A stretch of DNA of 59,126 bases from Deltaproteobacteria bacterium ADurb.Bin151 (GCA_002070455.1 MWDG01000013.1:1-59126), one strand, 5' to 3'. Positions 35,237 through 44,269 are shown, numbered from the stretch's first letter. Notes: generated from the sequence alone by a model not told the origin. Made by a program: numbers and translations.

Positions 35237-35977
35237 ATGCAAAGAAACATTCCAGTCATCACACTTTCGATTTTGGATCAAGAACGATTCGGAGTTAAGA
35301 CTGCAAAATCAAGAGATTTTATTTGGCATGATATTCCCGAAATGCTGAGTCAATGCCGTCAAAACTATGTGCAACTGCTTATCGCGCGCTGCCCCAGTTC
35401 GAACCTAAAAACCGCCCAGGAACTGGAAAGGCGGGGCTTTTTGCTTATGGACACCCTTGTTTACTATGAGCATAATCTCCATTTGACAAATATTATAGTA
35501 CCCAATGAAAAGATCACCATAAGAGGGATACTGCCTGGAGAAGCAGAAGATGTGCGAGCTCTTGCGGCGGAATCATTCAAGGGTTATTGCGGTCATTACC
35601 ATGCGGACCCCAAACTGGATGTCCATCAATGCGACGATGTTTATACGTCTTGGGCCTACAATTCTTGCATATCCAAAGACTTTGCCACCGAAGTCTTTGT
35701 GGCTGTGTTGGATGATAAAATCGTTGGTTTTGCTACATTGCGTATTAATGATCCGAAAGAAAGTGAAGTTGTGTTGAATGGTGTATTACCCAAAACGCAG
35801 CGCATGGGCATATACCGTATGCTTATTGAAAACAGCCTAATATGGTCTATTCGGCATTGCATGAAGCGTATGATTATTTCAACTCAGATAACTAATATCG
35901 CAGTTCAAAAAGTCTGGGTCCGTGTTGGGTTTCAGCCAACTTCATCATTTTATATCTTTCATAAATGGTTCAATTAA
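35237..35977 (+). CDS. GNAT N-acetyltransferase, WecD/RffC-like (dTDP-Fuc4N acetyltransferase)
   Basis: A 246-residue protein with two parts, as in WecD. The N-terminal region (ILDQERFGVKTAKS ... ELERRGFLLMDTLVYYE) is followed by a GNAT domain from ~residue 95 (ITIRGILPGEAEDVRALAA) with the acetyl-CoA loop QRMGIYRML, a GNAT variant seen in this subfamily. SFKGYCGHYHADPKLD matches the substrate loop I associate with RffC. In known pathways WecD acetylates dTDP-4-amino-4,6-dideoxygalactose. Its neighbour two genes on is a WecE-like transaminase that makes that substrate, which strongly supports the call. ATG at 35237. Confidence 0.82.
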   Translation: MQRNIPVITLSILDQERFGVKTAKSRDFIWHDIPEMLSQCRQNYVQLLIARCPSSNLKTAQELERRGFLLMDTLVYYEHNLHLTNIIVPNEKITIRGILPGEAEDVRALAAESFKGYCGHYHADPKLDVHQCDDVYTSWAYNSCISKDFATEVFVAVLDDKIVGFATLRINDPKESEVVLNGVLPKTQRMGIYRMLIENSLIWSIRHCMKRMIISTQITNIAVQKVWVRVGFQPTSSFYIFHKWFN

Positions 35978-36096
35978 ACATCCGTCTTGTCAAAGTCAGA
36001 TATGAATACAAAAAGATGTCTGAAAATATCGATTTATGGATCTTATTGAATAATATTTCATAGGCGTGAAAATCATGTTAACAATGGAGTTTATAA

Positions 36097-37011
36097 ATGA
36101 AAGTATGCCCTGGCTGTAATTGTGAACTGCAGGATGATTCAACATGCAGATGTTGTGGTTTTTCCGCGAAAAGGATTGATGGATTCCAGGCATTTGCTCC
36201 GAACTTCGCCGCGGGCAATTCTAATTATCCAACCTCCTCTCATGAAATGTTATTCCAAGTTGAAAACAACTGCTTTTGGTTTTCGGAGCGAAACAAGTTG
36301 ATCGACTGGGCAATGAAGAAATATTTTCCCAATGCAGAATCCGTCTTGGAGATAGGCTGTGGAACGGGGTATGTCCTGAACGGATTGTTTTCAACTCATC
36401 CCGAAATAAAGTATACCGGGGCTGACATCTACACATGCGGTCTTAAATTTGCGGCCGAAAGAGTTCCACAGGCAAATTTTATACAGATGGATGCACGTCA
36501 TATCCCCTTCCAAAATGAATTTGACATCATCGGCGCCTTTGATATGGTCGAGCATATAGAAGAAGATCAGCAGGTTTTCGATCAGATATTCAAGGCTGTT
36601 CGGTATAGCGGTGGTGTAATTATCACGGTTCCTCAGCATCCGTGGTTATGGAGTACAACTGATGATTACGCATGCCATAAAAGGAGATATACCCGAGCAG
36701 AGCTTAGAGAAAAAGTAGCAAAGAGTGGATTTGAAGTTGTCAAAATGGTCTCATTCATGAGCCTGTTATTGCCATTCATTATCATACTCAGAGCGCGATA
36801 CCTGTTTTGCTCAATGGAACCGATAGAAAAGATTGTCATGACAGAGTTGAAAGTCCATCCCGTTCTGAATTACGTGTTTCGCTTTATTTGTAAAATTGAG
36901 CTGCAAATGATTCGGTGGGGTTTCTCTTTTATCGCTGGGGGATCACTATTGTGCATAGCAAAGAAAAGGTGGAATCATGTCGAGCAACAAAATCACAATT
37001 CCTTTCAATAA
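36097..37011 (+). CDS. SAM-dependent methyltransferase with N-terminal zinc ribbon
   Basis: A 304-residue protein. Four cysteines in the first ~22 residues (CPGCNCELQDDSTCRCCGF) form a probable zinc ribbon. Residues ~80-200 are a Rossmann methyltransferase: VLEIGCGTGYVLNGLF, YTGADIYTCGLKFA, GAFDMVEHIEEDQ, VIITVPQHPWLW. A short hydrophobic segment follows near residue 225. Substrate unknown, presumably a sugar or lipid intermediate. TGGAG lies upstream of ATG 36097. Its last 35 bases overlap the transaminase gene start. Confidence 0.85.
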   Translation: MKVCPGCNCELQDDSTCRCCGFSAKRIDGFQAFAPNFAAGNSNYPTSSHEMLFQVENNCFWFSERNKLIDWAMKKYFPNAESVLEIGCGTGYVLNGLFSTHPEIKYTGADIYTCGLKFAAERVPQANFIQMDARHIPFQNEFDIIGAFDMVEHIEEDQQVFDQIFKAVRYSGGVIITVPQHPWLWSTTDDYACHKRRYTRAELREKVAKSGFEVVKMVSFMSLLLPFIIILRARYLFCSMEPIEKIVMTELKVHPVLNYVFRFICKIELQMIRWGFSFIAGGSLLCIAKKRWNHVEQQNHNSFQ

Positions 37012-38125
37012 ACCGTTTATTGCCGGCAAGGAATTCTATCATATTGCACAAGCTGTTCTCAGCGGTCAGTTGTCGGGTAATGGACTGTATACAAAACTCT
37101 GTCAGGATTGGCTGAAATGCAAGATAAACTGTAAAAAAGTCTTACTGACCCATTCCTGTACCGCTGCTCTGGAGATGGCTGCGATCCTGTGTGATATCCG
37201 GGCGGATGATGAGGTCATCATGCCTTCTTTTACATTTGTATCCACAGCCAATGCCTTCGTCCTAAGAGGAGGAGTTCCTATATTTATAGACATTCGTGAC
37301 GATAATTTGAATATGGATGAGTCCCTCATTGAAGACGCAATTTCACCGAAGACCAAGGCCATCGTGCCTGTTCACTATGCAGGTGTTGGCTGTGATATGG
37401 AAAGGATAATGGCCATCGCGGAAAAACATAAATTGTTTGTCATCGAGGATACTGCCCAAGGACTTTTATCCTGTTATAAAGATCGTCATTTGGGATCGAT
37501 TGGCCATTTTGGTTGCCTCAGTTTTCATGAGACAAAGAATATTATTAGTGGTGAAGGCGGGGCCTTGTTGATTAATGATCCGGAATTCATCGAGCGGGCC
37601 GAGATTATTTGGGGAAAAGGAACAAACCGAAGCCAGTTCTTCCGGGGGCAGGTGGAAAAATATACATGGGTGGATATCGGTTCGTCTTTCCTCCCAAGTG
37701 AATTGATGGGGGCCTTTCTTTACGCCCAGTTGGAGGCGGCGGATAAGATCATAGCAAAACGGCGCTATCTCTTTCAGCGATATATGGACCGGCTACGACC
37801 ACTGGAATTGAAGGGCTTGATTCGTCTTCCCTATATTGATCATGCATGCGAAAGCAACGGCCATATCTTCTATATTCTGGTCCATAATCTTGAAGAGCGT
37901 GATCTTCTGATAAATCAACTGCGCAAGTCAGGTATATTGGCGGTATTTCACTACGTTCCTCTCCATTCTTCGCCTGCGGGAATGAAGTATGGGCGTGCCT
38001 GTGGTGGTATGAGCGTGACGAATGACGTCAGTGACAGGGTACTACGCCTGCCTTTATATTATGAGATGACGGATGCAGAAGTTGAAAGTGTGGTTACCGC
38101 ATTGTACGGCTTCTACAATAAGTGA
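36977..38125 (+). CDS. wecE: dTDP-4-amino-4,6-dideoxygalactose transaminase (WecE/RffA)
   Basis: A 382-residue DegT/DnrJ/EryC1/StrS aminotransferase. It matches WecE closely from memory: IPFNKPFIAGKEFYHI, SCTAALEMAA, DEVIMPSFTFVSTANAFVLR, IVPVHYAGVGCDM, FHETKN with the PLP-binding Lys187, KGTNRSQFFRGQVEKYTW and VFHYVPLHSSPAG. It transfers the amino group of glutamate to dTDP-4-keto-6-deoxyglucose, giving dTDP-Fuc4N. With the WecD-like gene this yields dTDP-Fuc4NAc. RmlA/RmlB, needed for the precursor, are not in the window. Last gene of the plus operon; a bidirectional hairpin terminator follows. Confidence 0.94.
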   Translation: MSSNKITIPFNKPFIAGKEFYHIAQAVLSGQLSGNGLYTKLCQDWLKCKINCKKVLLTHSCTAALEMAAILCDIRADDEVIMPSFTFVSTANAFVLRGGVPIFIDIRDDNLNMDESLIEDAISPKTKAIVPVHYAGVGCDMERIMAIAEKHKLFVIEDTAQGLLSCYKDRHLGSIGHFGCLSFHETKNIISGEGGALLINDPEFIERAEIIWGKGTNRSQFFRGQVEKYTWVDIGSSFLPSELMGAFLYAQLEAADKIIAKRRYLFQRYMDRLRPLELKGLIRLPYIDHACESNGHIFYILVHNLEERDLLINQLRKSGILAVFHYVPLHSSPAGMKYGRACGGMSVTNDVSDRVLRLPLYYEMTDAEVESVVTALYGFYNK

Positions 38126-38267
38126 TTTTATAAAAAGCCTAGATTAATTTCCTTTTCCATCGAATTCATTTTTCCTGACGAGCCTTAAGCTTTCTATTCG
38201 CTTGCATCTGTGCCCACGGTCTCTGTCTCCATATTGCTCCAATGTTAATGATTATGGCATTAATAAA

Positions 38268-38295
38268 AAAGGCAGAGCCGATTGACCCTGCCTTT
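38268..38295. terminator. Bidirectional rho-independent terminator
   Basis: The stem AAAGGCAG/CTGCCTTT (38268-38275, 38288-38295) with a 12-nt loop lies between the convergent ends of wecE and the PEP-CTERM gene. In the minus direction it is followed by a T-rich run (complement of aataaaaaa), in the plus direction by TTTC. It sits 27 bases past the PEP-CTERM stop. Confidence 0.8.
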
Positions 38296-38321
38296 CTGCA
38301 AATAATTTCTCTTATGTTTCG

Positions 38322-38813
38322 TTAATTCTTCAACTTTCTTCTGATTCCTGCTAACCCCATCAAGCCAAGACCAATAAGCAGCATCGTGGTTGGTTCTGGA
38401 ACGGGGTTTTCTGTAACTGCTGGACTATTAAGAGTGGCTATTATAGTTCCTGCTCTATTAACACTATCCATATAAGTGCCAAGAATCGTACCTTCTGAAT
38501 CAATTGTTGCAAGCCAATCAACCCAATACCCGGCATTTATCCCTGTATACAACAAATGGGAAGTCAGTGATGATTCCGTGACTACACCCTCAATTAACCA
38601 TGTATATGATTGATTTGGATTGTAGAAACCAGTACCGCTGAAATAACCCGTCTGCAAATCCATAAAATCTATAGTCATTGAGTGAGAATAAACCGAACCA
38701 TTATAATAATGCCCATATTCATAGGTACCAATAATATTAATGTTATCAGCCTGTGCAATCGATACCATCCCCAACATCATTATTACGGTAGCCATTAAAA
38801 TCAACTTCTTCAT
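38322..38813 (-). CDS. PEP-CTERM sorting-domain protein
   Basis: A 163-residue protein with a signal peptide (MKKLILMATVIMMLGMVSIA, cleavage near residue 22). The mature region has about 110 residues of unknown beta-rich sequence. The C-terminal PEP-CTERM tag has P-E-P at 139-141 (VPEPTTMLLIGLGLMGL) followed by the basic tail RRKLKN. Such proteins are processed by an exosortase (XrtA/EpsH) and linked to exopolysaccharide or floc formation. No exosortase gene is in the window. GAGGAG precedes ATG 38813 at good spacing, and a sigma-54-type promoter lies upstream. It is a single-gene transcription unit. Confidence 0.95.
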   Translation of the reverse strand: MKKLILMATVIMMLGMVSIAQADNINIIGTYEYGHYYNGSVYSHSMTIDFMDLQTGYFSGTGFYNPNQSYTWLIEGVVTESSLTSHLLYTGINAGYWVDWLATIDSEGTILGTYMDSVNRAGTIIATLNSPAVTENPVPEPTTMLLIGLGLMGLAGIRRKLKN

Positions 38814-39256
38814 AGTTTTTCTCCTCTTTTTTTATAATTTAATAACAAAAACGATTACACAAAACACAATTTCCTGTTTAACATTAAGCACATAATGTGC
38901 CAATTCATTATTATGTTGAAATTGTTCATCAATATAGTTTTTAAGGTTCTACTGAAGCACGGAATTTGTAAAGGTATTCGACAAATAAAAAATGGCAAAA
39001 CGCTCGTTTACAGGCATTCTGTGCAAAATTATTACATAAGATATTGATTTAATGAGGCATTAAATATAGTTTTGTATTGTATTTTTTGTAAAACAATCCG
39101 ACACATCCAATGGCCTAAAGCGAGAGCCTTGCAGAATAAAGATTTAAATTGCCGAGATTTAACCAATTTTGTGGCGGTTAGTTAGCTGTTAAAATGTAAC
39201 AATGTATTGATGTTATTATTCTTTTTTTGTTTTTTATCATTAACAGACCTCTTTTT
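38814..39256. other. AT-rich leader/intergenic region upstream of the PEP-CTERM gene
   Basis: 443 bases without a gene. It holds the sigma-54-type promoter at 38887-38902. The upstream part (38940-39250) is strongly AT-rich and would be the place for enhancer-binding-protein sites, but I could not define a clear palindrome there. No other feature is visible. Confidence 0.6.
38887..38902 (-). promoter_or_regulatory. Sigma-54 (-24/-12) promoter of the PEP-CTERM gene
   Basis: On the minus strand the sequence reads TGGCACATTATGTGCT. Against TGGCACRNNNNTTGCW it has the -24 GG and the -12 GC at exact spacing and a single mismatch (G for the first T of TTGC). The predicted start of transcription is near 38875, about 60 bases before the ATG. 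Sigma-54 control of PEP-CTERM genes through PrsK/PrsR is known in some exosortase bacteria, which fits. Confidence 0.78.
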
Positions 39257-40228
39257 CTATGCCATGTTGATTTGTTTTTGCCAGTAGGCTATCATTTCAT
39301 TGAGGGTATCTTCGAGTGTATATTTTGGCGCCCACTTGACTGCATTTCTCAATTTTTCATTGGAACCGACAATGGCCCTGTTGTCGTCCGGGCGGAACAA
39401 ACCCGGATTGGGAACAATTTCCACATCAATGTCCAACGCGTCGCAGATCTTTTCAATAATATCTTTCAGGGTCCAACCCTTCCCGTTGCATACATTATAG
39501 ACCTCTCCTTTTTTACCCATTGTCAATAACATGTAGTATGCGGAAACAACGTCCCGGACATCTGTGAAGTCTCTAATTATTGTTGTATCGCCCGCAATCA
39601 ATTTATTGGCCCCGGCGCCGTTGTATTTCATTTCCACCATTTGCTTAACAAATGACGACACAACAAAAACGTCTTTCTGGTGTGGTCCGATGTGGTTGAA
39701 TGATCTCGTCATCAGAATATCCAACCCATAGCCGGTCGCATATATTTTAGAAAGCAGTTCCTGGGACACCCGCGCAACCGCGTAAGGACTCACCGGTCTT
39801 AATGGATGATTCTCCGTCAGCGGCAGATCCACAGGATCGACATTGCCGTACTCTTCAGATGAGCCAACAGACAGAATGCGGGTGGCTATATTTAATTTTC
39901 TGATGGCCTCCAGTAAATTCAGAAAAATATTGGTATTGTTTTGAAAACTGATATTCGGTTCTTTCCAACTAAACGCCACACTGCTGAAAGAGGCAAGATG
40001 CAAAACATAATCCGGTTGGAATTCAAAAATAATATTCTCTACTTTTCCTTTGTCGAGAAGATCAATTCTCTCAAAATCACATTTAACGTGCTTGAACGTT
40101 CCCGAATTGAAGTCTGGATGATGAACATCAATTCCTTTGATAAAGGCGCGGATTTCATTTTCTTCAAGATATTCTATAAAGTAACGGCTGACAAATCCGG
40201 AAAAACCGGTTATTAAAAATTTTTTCAT
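39257..40228 (-). CDS. rmd: GDP-4-keto-6-deoxy-D-mannose reductase (Rmd-like), GDP-D-rhamnose synthesis
   Basis: A 323-residue extended SDR: FLITGFSGFVSRYFIEY at the N-terminus, VGSSEEYGN near 121-129, then SPYAVAR (Tyr149, with Arg153 in place of the usual Lys). From memory an Arg here occurs in this subfamily. TRSFNHIGPHQKDVFVVSSF and RDFTDVRDVVSAY closely match Rmd of the A-band D-rhamnose pathway. Rmd reduces the product of Gmd to GDP-D-rhamnose; a GDP-6-deoxytalose synthase is an alternative. It lies directly downstream of gmd, separated only by a MITE-like element. Confidence 0.85.
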   Translation of the reverse strand: MKKFLITGFSGFVSRYFIEYLEENEIRAFIKGIDVHHPDFNSGTFKHVKCDFERIDLLDKGKVENIIFEFQPDYVLHLASFSSVAFSWKEPNISFQNNTNIFLNLLEAIRKLNIATRILSVGSSEEYGNVDPVDLPLTENHPLRPVSPYAVARVSQELLSKIYATGYGLDILMTRSFNHIGPHQKDVFVVSSFVKQMVEMKYNGAGANKLIAGDTTIIRDFTDVRDVVSAYYMLLTMGKKGEVYNVCNGKGWTLKDIIEKICDALDIDVEIVPNPGLFRPDDNRAIVGSNEKLRNAVKWAPKYTLEDTLNEMIAYWQKQINMA

Positions 40229-40256
40229 GACAATTTTTTCTCCAGTTCCGTCCTAG

Positions 40257-40400
40257 GTAGTGTTTCATTATAATTTTGTCATATCGACTATCGGGAGATA
40301 TCTTTTTTATATGCCGGATTTATTAAGATTTCTCACTTCGTTCGAAACGCGTGACCCGAAGGGTTATGACATTATTGTAAATCTTTTACTGAAACACTAC
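40257..40400. repeat. 144-bp MITE-like element between gmd and rmd
   Basis: Inverted ends GTAGTGTTTCA (40257-40267, and complement TGAAACACTAC at 40390-40400). CTAG is present just outside both ends (40253-40256, 40402-40405), a possible target-site duplication. The interior has GTCATATCGAC..GGGAGATATCTT facing AAGATTTCTC..CGAA..ATGACA, the same core as the element at 14787-14933. Non-coding; it begins eight bases past the gmd stop codon in transcription order and could form a hairpin in a gmd-rmd transcript. Confidence 0.78.
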
Positions 40401-40407
40401 ACTAGAT

Positions 40408-41517
40408 TTACTCATTACGATTATAAATCGTATAACCATGTTTTTTTATCAGCTCATCACGTTCTGCAAAGAGAAGGTCCGCACGAACCATTTCCGAAAC
40501 AAGTTCTTTAAAGCCAACCTTGGGCGTCCAACCCAGCTTTTTCTTCGCTTTTGTCGGGTCACCCAAAAGCGTTTCGACTTCTGTCGGCCTGAAATAACGG
40601 GGGTCAACCTGGACAATCAGCTTTCTCACGTTGTCCTGATGTGATGAAGGCTTAAGCCAGTAACCCTTTTCTTCCACTCCTTGACCTTCCCAGGTAATCT
40701 TCATTCCCAATTCTTCTGCGGCGGCATTAATAAAATCGCGGACACTGTACTGAACGCCTGTTGCAATAACAAAGTCATCGGGTGCATCCTGTTGCAACAT
40801 CAGCCATTGCATCTCTACATAATCCCGGGCGTGGCCCCAGTCCCGCTTGGCATCGAGATTGCCCAGATAAAGGGTATCTTGAAGCCCCAGTTTGATATGG
40901 GCCAGAGCACGCGTAATCTTGCGGGTAACGAATGTTTCACCACGAACAGGGGATTCATGATTAAAGAGAATACCGTTGCAGGCATAAAGACCGTAAGCTT
41001 CGCGATAGTTCACCGTAATCCAGTAGGCATACAGTTTGGCCACGGCATAGGGGCTTCTGGGATAAAACGGCGTTGTTTCCTTTTGGGGAATTTCCTGTAC
41101 CTTGCCAAAAAGCTCAGATGTGGAGGCCTGATAAAACCGGGTGGTTTTCTCCATCCCCAGCATACGGATGGCTTCCAGAATGCGCAAAGTGCCTACCGCA
41201 TCGGAATTGGCCGTGTACTCCGGAACTTCAAAAGACACGGCCACGTGAGACTGGGCAGCAAGATTGTATATTTCCGTGGGTTTGATCTGCTGAATAATAC
41301 GGATTAGGCTCGACGAATCGGTAAGATCTCCGTGATGAAGGATGAACCGGTGATCCCCCGTATGCGGATCCTGATAAAGATGGTCGATGCGGTCCGTATT
41401 AAACAGAGAGGTACGACGTTTAATTCCGTGAACCTCATAACCTTTTTCAAGAAGAAATTCTGCCAGGTAAGAGCCATCCTGTCCTGTAATGCCGGTAATA
41501 AGAGCGACTTTGTTCAT
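40408..41517 (-). CDS. gmd: GDP-mannose 4,6-dehydratase
   Basis: A 369-residue protein of normal length. [19 protein letters not shown] is the NADP-binding start, then [11 protein letters not shown] near 31-41, [11 protein letters not shown] around 132-142, and the catalytic Tyr157-x3-Lys161 (YAVAK). [11 protein letters not shown] and [14 protein letters not shown] are near-invariant in Gmd. It converts GDP-mannose to GDP-4-keto-6-deoxymannose, the branch point to D-rhamnose or L-fucose. The next gene is Rmd-like, so D-rhamnose is favoured. AAGGAG precedes ATG 41517. Confidence 0.97.
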   Translation of the reverse strand: MNKVALITGITGQDGSYLAEFLLEKGYEVHGIKRRTSLFNTDRIDHLYQDPHTGDHRFILHHGDLTDSSSLIRIIQQIKPTEIYNLAAQSHVAVSFEVPEYTANSDAVGTLRILEAIRMLGMEKTTRFYQASTSELFGKVQEIPQKETTPFYPRSPYAVAKLYAYWITVNYREAYGLYACNGILFNHESPVRGETFVTRKITRALAHIKLGLQDTLYLGNLDAKRDWGHARDYVEMQWLMLQQDAPDDFVIATGVQYSVRDFINAAAEELGMKITWEGQGVEEKGYWLKPSSHQDNVRKLIVQVDPRYFRPTEVETLLGDPTKAKKKLGWTPKVGFKELVSEMVRADLLFAERDELIKKHGYTIYNRNE

Positions 41518-41635
41518 TTGATACTCCTTTTAGAATAGTTCTGCGTTCTAAATTCTGTGCTCAAAGGCAGAAGAGTTTAAAATTTTTATCTCAAAACAGA
41601 CTAAGGTTTCAAGAAAAACTGGTGTTACATTTTAA

Positions 41636-43927
41636 TCAGATAAAACGCTTTGAATAAACATGATGGATGCCAAAAATTAATAAAATCAATAGGGTGAGGA
41701 ACATTAAAAATAAACCAATCATGAAACTGCGCGGTTTGAATTCGACGGTTATTTTATGGATCCCGGAAGGCACAAAAACTGCTTTGCCCAGCACTTGCGC
41801 GCTGTAAACCGGCGTCGAGTGTCCGTCAATTTCAGCCTGCCAACCAGGATAGTTCGCATCAGCAATGAAGAGCCAGACCGGTTTTCGGGCATGGACATTA
41901 AATTCATATTCAACATTTGTAATTTTCGAAGATGATATTTCCAATGCGTTAGAGATATTTATGGCCGTACTGACTGGAAGACCTTTTATAGTTTCCTTTT
42001 TATTAAATGGAGGTTCTAGAATCAATGTCGGTTTCTTTGATTGTTTCAAACGATTCAGAGCGTCTTCTGCTGAATTCGCCAACTCATATCGGGTAAAGCT
42101 CTGTATACGATGCGCTGCGTAAATATTTTCCATAATAATGATGTTGTCTGTTATTAATGGTTTCAAGTCTGACGTTTTTGGAATACTCTCCAGACTCAAG
42201 AATCGAACTCCAAGATAATCAATCAGACGGGTGCCTGGCGGATTTGAATCGGTTCCCATTATTTCCATTTGCATTTTCGGCTGAATCAATTGTTGCCGAG
42301 CAAGTGGTAAGGCAAGACAAGCGCCCATCGACGGGATATTCCACAAAACATTTGTGGATGGAAATAGACGCATAAAAGCTTTACTGTTTTCAGCCTCTAA
42401 TCGTGGAGACCAAAGTGACTGGAGCCCGACAATCCAAGAATTGGTTATATCCATGATTTTGAAGTCTCTATTTTGACTATTCGCTTGAATGTACATAGCA
42501 AGGTGAGGCTTCTCAAACAACTTTGCATCAGAAAAAGGAACGGGGGGTATGCGTAAAACTGCTATTTCTACAATAATAAAAGCCAACATCACATGACCAA
42601 ACCATTTCTGTTTTTTAGCAAAGATAAAAATCATAAGCACAACATACGCACCGATAAACGATGCATATTGAATGATTGCGACATGTTCAACTCTGATCCG
42701 CAAAACAAGACCGATGCACATTAAAAACAAAATGGTCGTGCCCGCCATGAAAATTATTTTTCTTTTACATGGATTTACAGGCCCTGCCGCCTGCCTTTGG
42801 ATACGATCAATTGCAACACTAGCCAGCAGCCCTATACCGACTATACCGATGCCCAGATAAAGATGAACGCCACGAAAATACATCAAACCCGGAATGATGG
42901 AATATTTGCGCAGATATTCAAAAACTGGTAAGCTATACCCCATACCGAGAACAATAAGAAAGACGCTTGCAATCATATGCCCAATTATTCGATAGTTTGG
43001 TTTTATGGTAAGCGAAAGACTCGCAACAAAACAAATAAATATGCTACCCAAGCCTCTGAAAATTAAATTCTCTTCTTCGGAAATAGTGAATAAAAATCCC
43101 CTCAAGATTCCATCTAAGGGCATTTGGAATATTATGTCCGTCCCACCGCTGCGATGTGACAATGCAGCAAGTTCCAACAGAGGCAGCCATTGCACTGCTG
43201 TTAACCCGATACACACGGTAACAGCACCTAATCCCGTAAGGAGATATTGCCTCATAGAATTATCTTCCCGGCTTCCGATGTAACCGGAAAACAAGGTCGG
43301 GATCAGCCTAACCACCATATAGATTACAGTGCCATGAAATGCTTGGGGGTAACCGGCAAAAATCAGCAATGACACAGAAACAGCCAGCACAAGAGATGAT
43401 TTTACGACTGGATGCTCTATCCATCGCTCAAAAAACAGAAAAACCCATGGAATATAGCACATAGCCCCTGAAACGGTGATATTATCATGGTATTGAAGCC
43501 AATATGAAGAGAAGACGACCACCAATGCGCCAAATGTACTGGCTGCTCGTCCGCATCTTAACTGCCGGCATAATCCGTACATTCCAAGCGCCGCGATGAT
43601 GGTCGTAAGCCAATTATAAATATTTTGACCTATAACAGGGTTAAACAGCAGGGCGACCATAAAATTCAAAGGATTAAAAAAACCTCCCTGCCCTTCAGCA
43701 AAGTAAGGATGCCCACCAAAGAGCAAATTTGTCCATAAAGGTGATATGCCTTCATGAATCATTTTCCTGTTAAACTCTATAACCGAAAGGCTGTGAATGA
43801 TAGTATCGCCAAATATTTTAGTTTTACCAAAGAATAGCGCGGGCGCATACAACCAAGTGGCCAGCACCACAGGAATGAGCAGATACGGTAAGCTCGTTAA
43901 ATACTTGCGGCCAGGTTCGTTGCGCAA
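41636..43927 (-). CDS. YfhO-family membrane protein (probable GT-C glycosyltransferase)
   Basis: 763 residues, about 12-14 membrane helices in residues 12-480, then a periplasmic beta domain and a last helix (~735-757). WTNLLFGGHPYFAEGQGGFF in the first loop and FIADANYPGWQAEIDG near the C-terminus are the marks of YfhO-like proteins, which are thought to glycosylate (lipo)teichoic acids or other surface polymers with polyprenyl-linked sugars. The start is TTG at 43927 with GGTGG seven bases upstream; no ATG is near. Not obviously part of an operon on either side. Confidence 0.85.
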   Translation of the reverse strand: MRNEPGRKYLTSLPYLLIPVVLATWLYAPALFFGKTKIFGDTIIHSLSVIEFNRKMIHEGISPLWTNLLFGGHPYFAEGQGGFFNPLNFMVALLFNPVIGQNIYNWLTTIIAALGMYGLCRQLRCGRAASTFGALVVVFSSYWLQYHDNITVSGAMCYIPWVFLFFERWIEHPVVKSSLVLAVSVSLLIFAGYPQAFHGTVIYMVVRLIPTLFSGYIGSREDNSMRQYLLTGLGAVTVCIGLTAVQWLPLLELAALSHRSGGTDIIFQMPLDGILRGFLFTISEEENLIFRGLGSIFICFVASLSLTIKPNYRIIGHMIASVFLIVLGMGYSLPVFEYLRKYSIIPGLMYFRGVHLYLGIGIVGIGLLASVAIDRIQRQAAGPVNPCKRKIIFMAGTTILFLMCIGLVLRIRVEHVAIIQYASFIGAYVVLMIFIFAKKQKWFGHVMLAFIIVEIAVLRIPPVPFSDAKLFEKPHLAMYIQANSQNRDFKIMDITNSWIVGLQSLWSPRLEAENSKAFMRLFPSTNVLWNIPSMGACLALPLARQQLIQPKMQMEIMGTDSNPPGTRLIDYLGVRFLSLESIPKTSDLKPLITDNIIIMENIYAAHRIQSFTRYELANSAEDALNRLKQSKKPTLILEPPFNKKETIKGLPVSTAINISNALEISSSKITNVEYEFNVHARKPVWLFIADANYPGWQAEIDGHSTPVYSAQVLGKAVFVPSGIHKITVEFKPRSFMIGLFLMFLTLLILLIFGIHHVYSKRFI

Positions 43928-44003
43928 TATTAATCCACCGCTATTCGTTTTATTCTGGATAATTTAGACTCAACCATTATTTGCACAAATCTTTATCTAC
44001 TTT

Positions 44004-44135
44004 TCAGCTTTCCGTGTATCTGCAAAACAAATTAGCCAGATGGTTTATTTCCTTACCGAGCACACCAATGAGCAACGCTTTTTCGCCTTCAGGAAGCCAG
44101 CCCTCAATTCTTGAAAAGAGTCTACTGAAAATCAT
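44004..44135 (-). pseudogene. Short fragment, possibly the N-terminus of a TylF/Methyltransf_24-like methyltransferase
   Basis: A 43-codon frame starting ATG 44135 with GGGGAAAGGTG just upstream. It encodes RIEGWLPEGEKALLIGVLGK, which recalls the 'GWLSxEEGxLLYxLA' start of Methyltransf_24-type proteins, then diverges and stops. The rest of the 43928-44269 gap holds no gene. A hairpin with a perfect 9-bp stem (44140-44148/44156-44164) lies over its ribosome binding site. The call is weak. Confidence 0.3.
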
Positions 44136-44139
44136 CACC

Positions 44140-44164
44140 TTTCCCCTTTGAACCGAAGGGGAAA
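44140..44164. other. Perfect 9-bp hairpin in the gap after the acyltransferase gene
   Basis: TTTCCCCTT (44140-44148) and AAGGGGAAA (44156-44164) with loop TGAACCG. It lies about 105 bases past the stop of the minus-strand acyltransferase gene. In the minus direction no T run follows, so a classical terminator is not certain. Confidence 0.5.
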
Positions 44165-44269
44165 ATCATAGAGGCATATGTGAATAACAAGAGTGTCATG
44201 TCGCACACTATTAATAGGTAACATTTTGCTAAGACTTCGCAAATAATTCAATGCTCAGAGGCTGGTATT

